Shown here one piece after another: positions 61,925-64,000 of a stretch of DNA of 64,000 nt. Made by a program: the position numbers and the translations under genes. Position 1 is the stretch's first letter; the number at the start of each line of letters is the position of its first letter. The notes under the pieces are model-generated. The model was not told where the DNA came from. It saw only the letters and a program-made list of their open reading frames with translations, and did no database searches. This DNA comes from Owenia fusiformis (lineage: Eukaryota; Annelida; Polychaeta; Sabellida; Oweniidae), in NCBI GenBank assembly GCA_903813345.2, contig CAIIXF020000005.1, forward strand, positions 3,604,356 through 3,668,355. The letters run 5' to 3'.

Positions 61925-64000
61925 GAAAACTGAGTAACCTCTCTAAGCAGGTATAGGCAAATGAAATAGCTGGATGCCCTTTGCGTTCACGTACGTTACT
62001 TGTAGTAAATAACCAGAAACTTGCAAAATGACCTGTCATTATCCCACCGAACGAAGTTCGAGAGGGATATAGGAAAGCCGTCCGTCCGTCCGTCGGTCCC
62101 TACATCCGCCTCCGACCCCGGTCAAAATGTGACCTGAGATGAATTTTAATATAATTTCAAAATTTGTAGCTTATATTTGTTATAAATTCATAACATGTTA
62201 TAATTATCAATAAGGGTTCTATTCAATACAGAGTTCATTAAATTAGTAGCTAATTAAAAAAAATTGAGGTCACATTAACTTTGGCAGTGGGGTAGGCGCG
62301 ACTTGACACAAAACAACTTTCTAGCAGTCAGTTTTCAATGTAATCTATACCTCAAAACATGATTTTTGGGTTATTTTAAAATAGCAATGAAGTTCTCAAA
62401 ATTTGCCATGAAGATTTTAGGGTAAAACAGATTTTTCAAAAATATTAGTCAATAGTACATAGAATACTACAGTATAATTTTGAACAAGTGACAAAAAAAG
62501 AAAACATTTTTTAAGTCAATGTTCTCTTGATCAAATCTCTCAAAAGTTGGTGAAAAGCTTTATTTTGGCTTTTTAAATATACACTGTGAAACATGTTGAA
62601 ATCTTTTTACTCAGATATGAATAAATTGATATTTTGTCCTTTTTCTCTAGGTCACATCTACCCCATGCGTCCACCATCATAAAAAATATTTGTTCATCAA
62701 TAATATTTTCTTGTAATAGGTAGATGTGATAAATTCCTACATAAGAAAAGGATAAACACATTTATGTCAAGTATCTAGAGTACTTAATTTCAATATTTAT
62801 TTTCAATACTTGTTTAAATATTATGTTTTGCCCCAAGTCGCACATACCCCACCTCATGTAAAAATATGAAAATTTTCAATAAATCCTCTTCCCTTCAAAA
62901 GTTGATGGTAATTTTAATACTTATTTCATTGTTACCTTCTATGAAATGTTAACAAATAAAAATAGCCAATTTAGATCACCCATGGTATCATTTTAAATCA
63001 TATTTTCATACATTAAGATACTAGATAATATACATTTAAACATTGATTACCAACATATCATATGAGTATAGTTTCCTTCAAGGCAGAATCTGATCTAAAG
63101 GATTGACAAAATTGCAAGCAACATGTACAAATAACATATTAATGTGGTACTGGTGATCTCAAATACAAAATCCCATAAGATCTATGATATCCAATCAATT
63201 GGTAAAGACTAAAGATATTAGCCCAAAATGTAATAAGATTGAAATAATTGTTTCTTGTGCTTGTCTTTGTCTGTTCATTATCTGTTTTCACACCATCGGT
63301 AGTATATGGTCGTTGTGATGACTATGTTTTCATTACGGTGATTGTCCCACTTTTTTGTCATCCCAATTTCGGGATTCAGCTGATTATCTTTTAGGTGGCT
63401 GAATTGTTTTCTGGCGGCCAATTTGAAGGTTTTTTGTTAAATCTTGTCATTGTCATTTCAGGAAAACCCCTTGTTCAGTTTTCTCCAAATCCACACACCT
63501 GTTTGTAACAGAACTGCAAAAGATCTCTACAATTATCTCCACTCTGTTATATTGCCTTAGATTTTAGTTCAATATGTGAGCTATTGATTAATATGACCAC
63601 AGTCAACATTTTTTCTTCAAAGTTTTTAAAAATAATAGGAGAAAAGTTTTCCTGGTTCATACATTGTCTGGCTATTTGGTGGTGTGATCTCGTTCACGTA
63701 ATGTATCTTGTTAAATATAGCTACTGTGCCTAAAAATTGATACCACAGCATTGAATTAATGGGAGTTGACTTTTAATTAAACAGACTGTTATTTTATATC
63801 TAGTTTAAGATATTGTTTGATATAAATTCATTCCAAAAGTTACATAGATGGTACCAACTTGAAGCTAGGAATTTGTAGTATGTAGAAATAGGATATATAT
63901 GTGGTGGATCTGGTGTGTGTAACATAAGGATATTAATTATGCATTTTATTATACAGGGTGTTCAGTAAATATCATGAATAGGTCTGGCATTTTGTTTTAT
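61925..64000. other. Downstream non-coding DNA with repeat pieces
   Basis: The first AATAAA after the transporter is at 62620-62625, a possible polyadenylation signal but 700 bp away. CACCGAACGAAGTTCGAGAG followed by (CCGT)n at about 62044-62096 looks like a repeat terminus. GTGGGGTAGGCGCGACTTG (about 62287) has an inverted relative near 62831-62853. Bases 63079-63190 match 4987-5110. TACAGGGTG recurs at about 63953. No gene. Confidence 0.4.

Overview
The window looks like nuclear DNA from an animal, most likely a marine invertebrate. It is strongly A+T-rich, has long gene-poor stretches and many diverged repeats, carries metazoan gene families (an SLC22-type transporter and the start of a UDP-glucuronosyltransferase), and has splice signals around a signal-peptide exon. 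I see no bacterial-style operons, rRNA genes, intact tRNA genes or CRISPR arrays. The species cannot be fixed from the sequence; a mollusc or other lophotrochozoan is a guess.

Layout. 1-4.7 kb: mostly unrecognised, with one convincing minus-strand internal exon of a secreted precursor (2847-3021). 4.7-6.8 kb: composite repeats. 8.5-9.0 kb: a foldback. 9-14 kb: nothing recognised except a tRNA-like SINE-type head near 13.5 kb. 14.1-15.8 kb: a 1.7 kb element with TIRs. 16-19 kb: little. 19.2-23.4 kb: tandem duplications, a palindrome cluster and two foldback elements. 27.3-32.2 kb: two large inverted-repeat structures, the second a 2.9 kb element holding a nested foldback. 32.5-43 kb: direct duplications and low-copy repeats. 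44.2-46.0 kb: an element holding a 28-bp minisatellite. 48.8-50.7 kb: an element holding a 64-bp tandem array. 51.5-57.6 kb: a 6 kb long-TIR element (Mutator-like in structure) inserted next to a broken non-LTR reverse transcriptase fragment and itself invaded by two foldback elements. 58.4-58.6 kb: N-terminal piece of a UGT gene. 60.3-61.9 kb: a single-exon SLC22-like transporter interrupted by one TAG codon. 61.9-64 kb: repeats only.

Main observation. Seven separate foldback or TIR elements, from five unrelated sequence families, have identical architecture: outer ends CAC...GTG and a perfect 5-bp target duplication (TACAT, ACTAT, TGCAT, AGTAT, CATAT, ATAAT, ATGTG). None encodes a recognisable transposase. 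This end structure is what is known for Transib/RAG-type transposases, so I infer that one trans-acting transposase of that type mobilised all five families. Some of these elements are nested in the larger elements, which gives a relative order of insertion.

Genes. The UGT fragment and the SLC22-like gene lie within 2 kb of each other, and both families handle xenobiotics or organic anions and cations. Both are damaged here as written: an offset start codon and early stop in the UGT piece, and a premature stop in the transporter.
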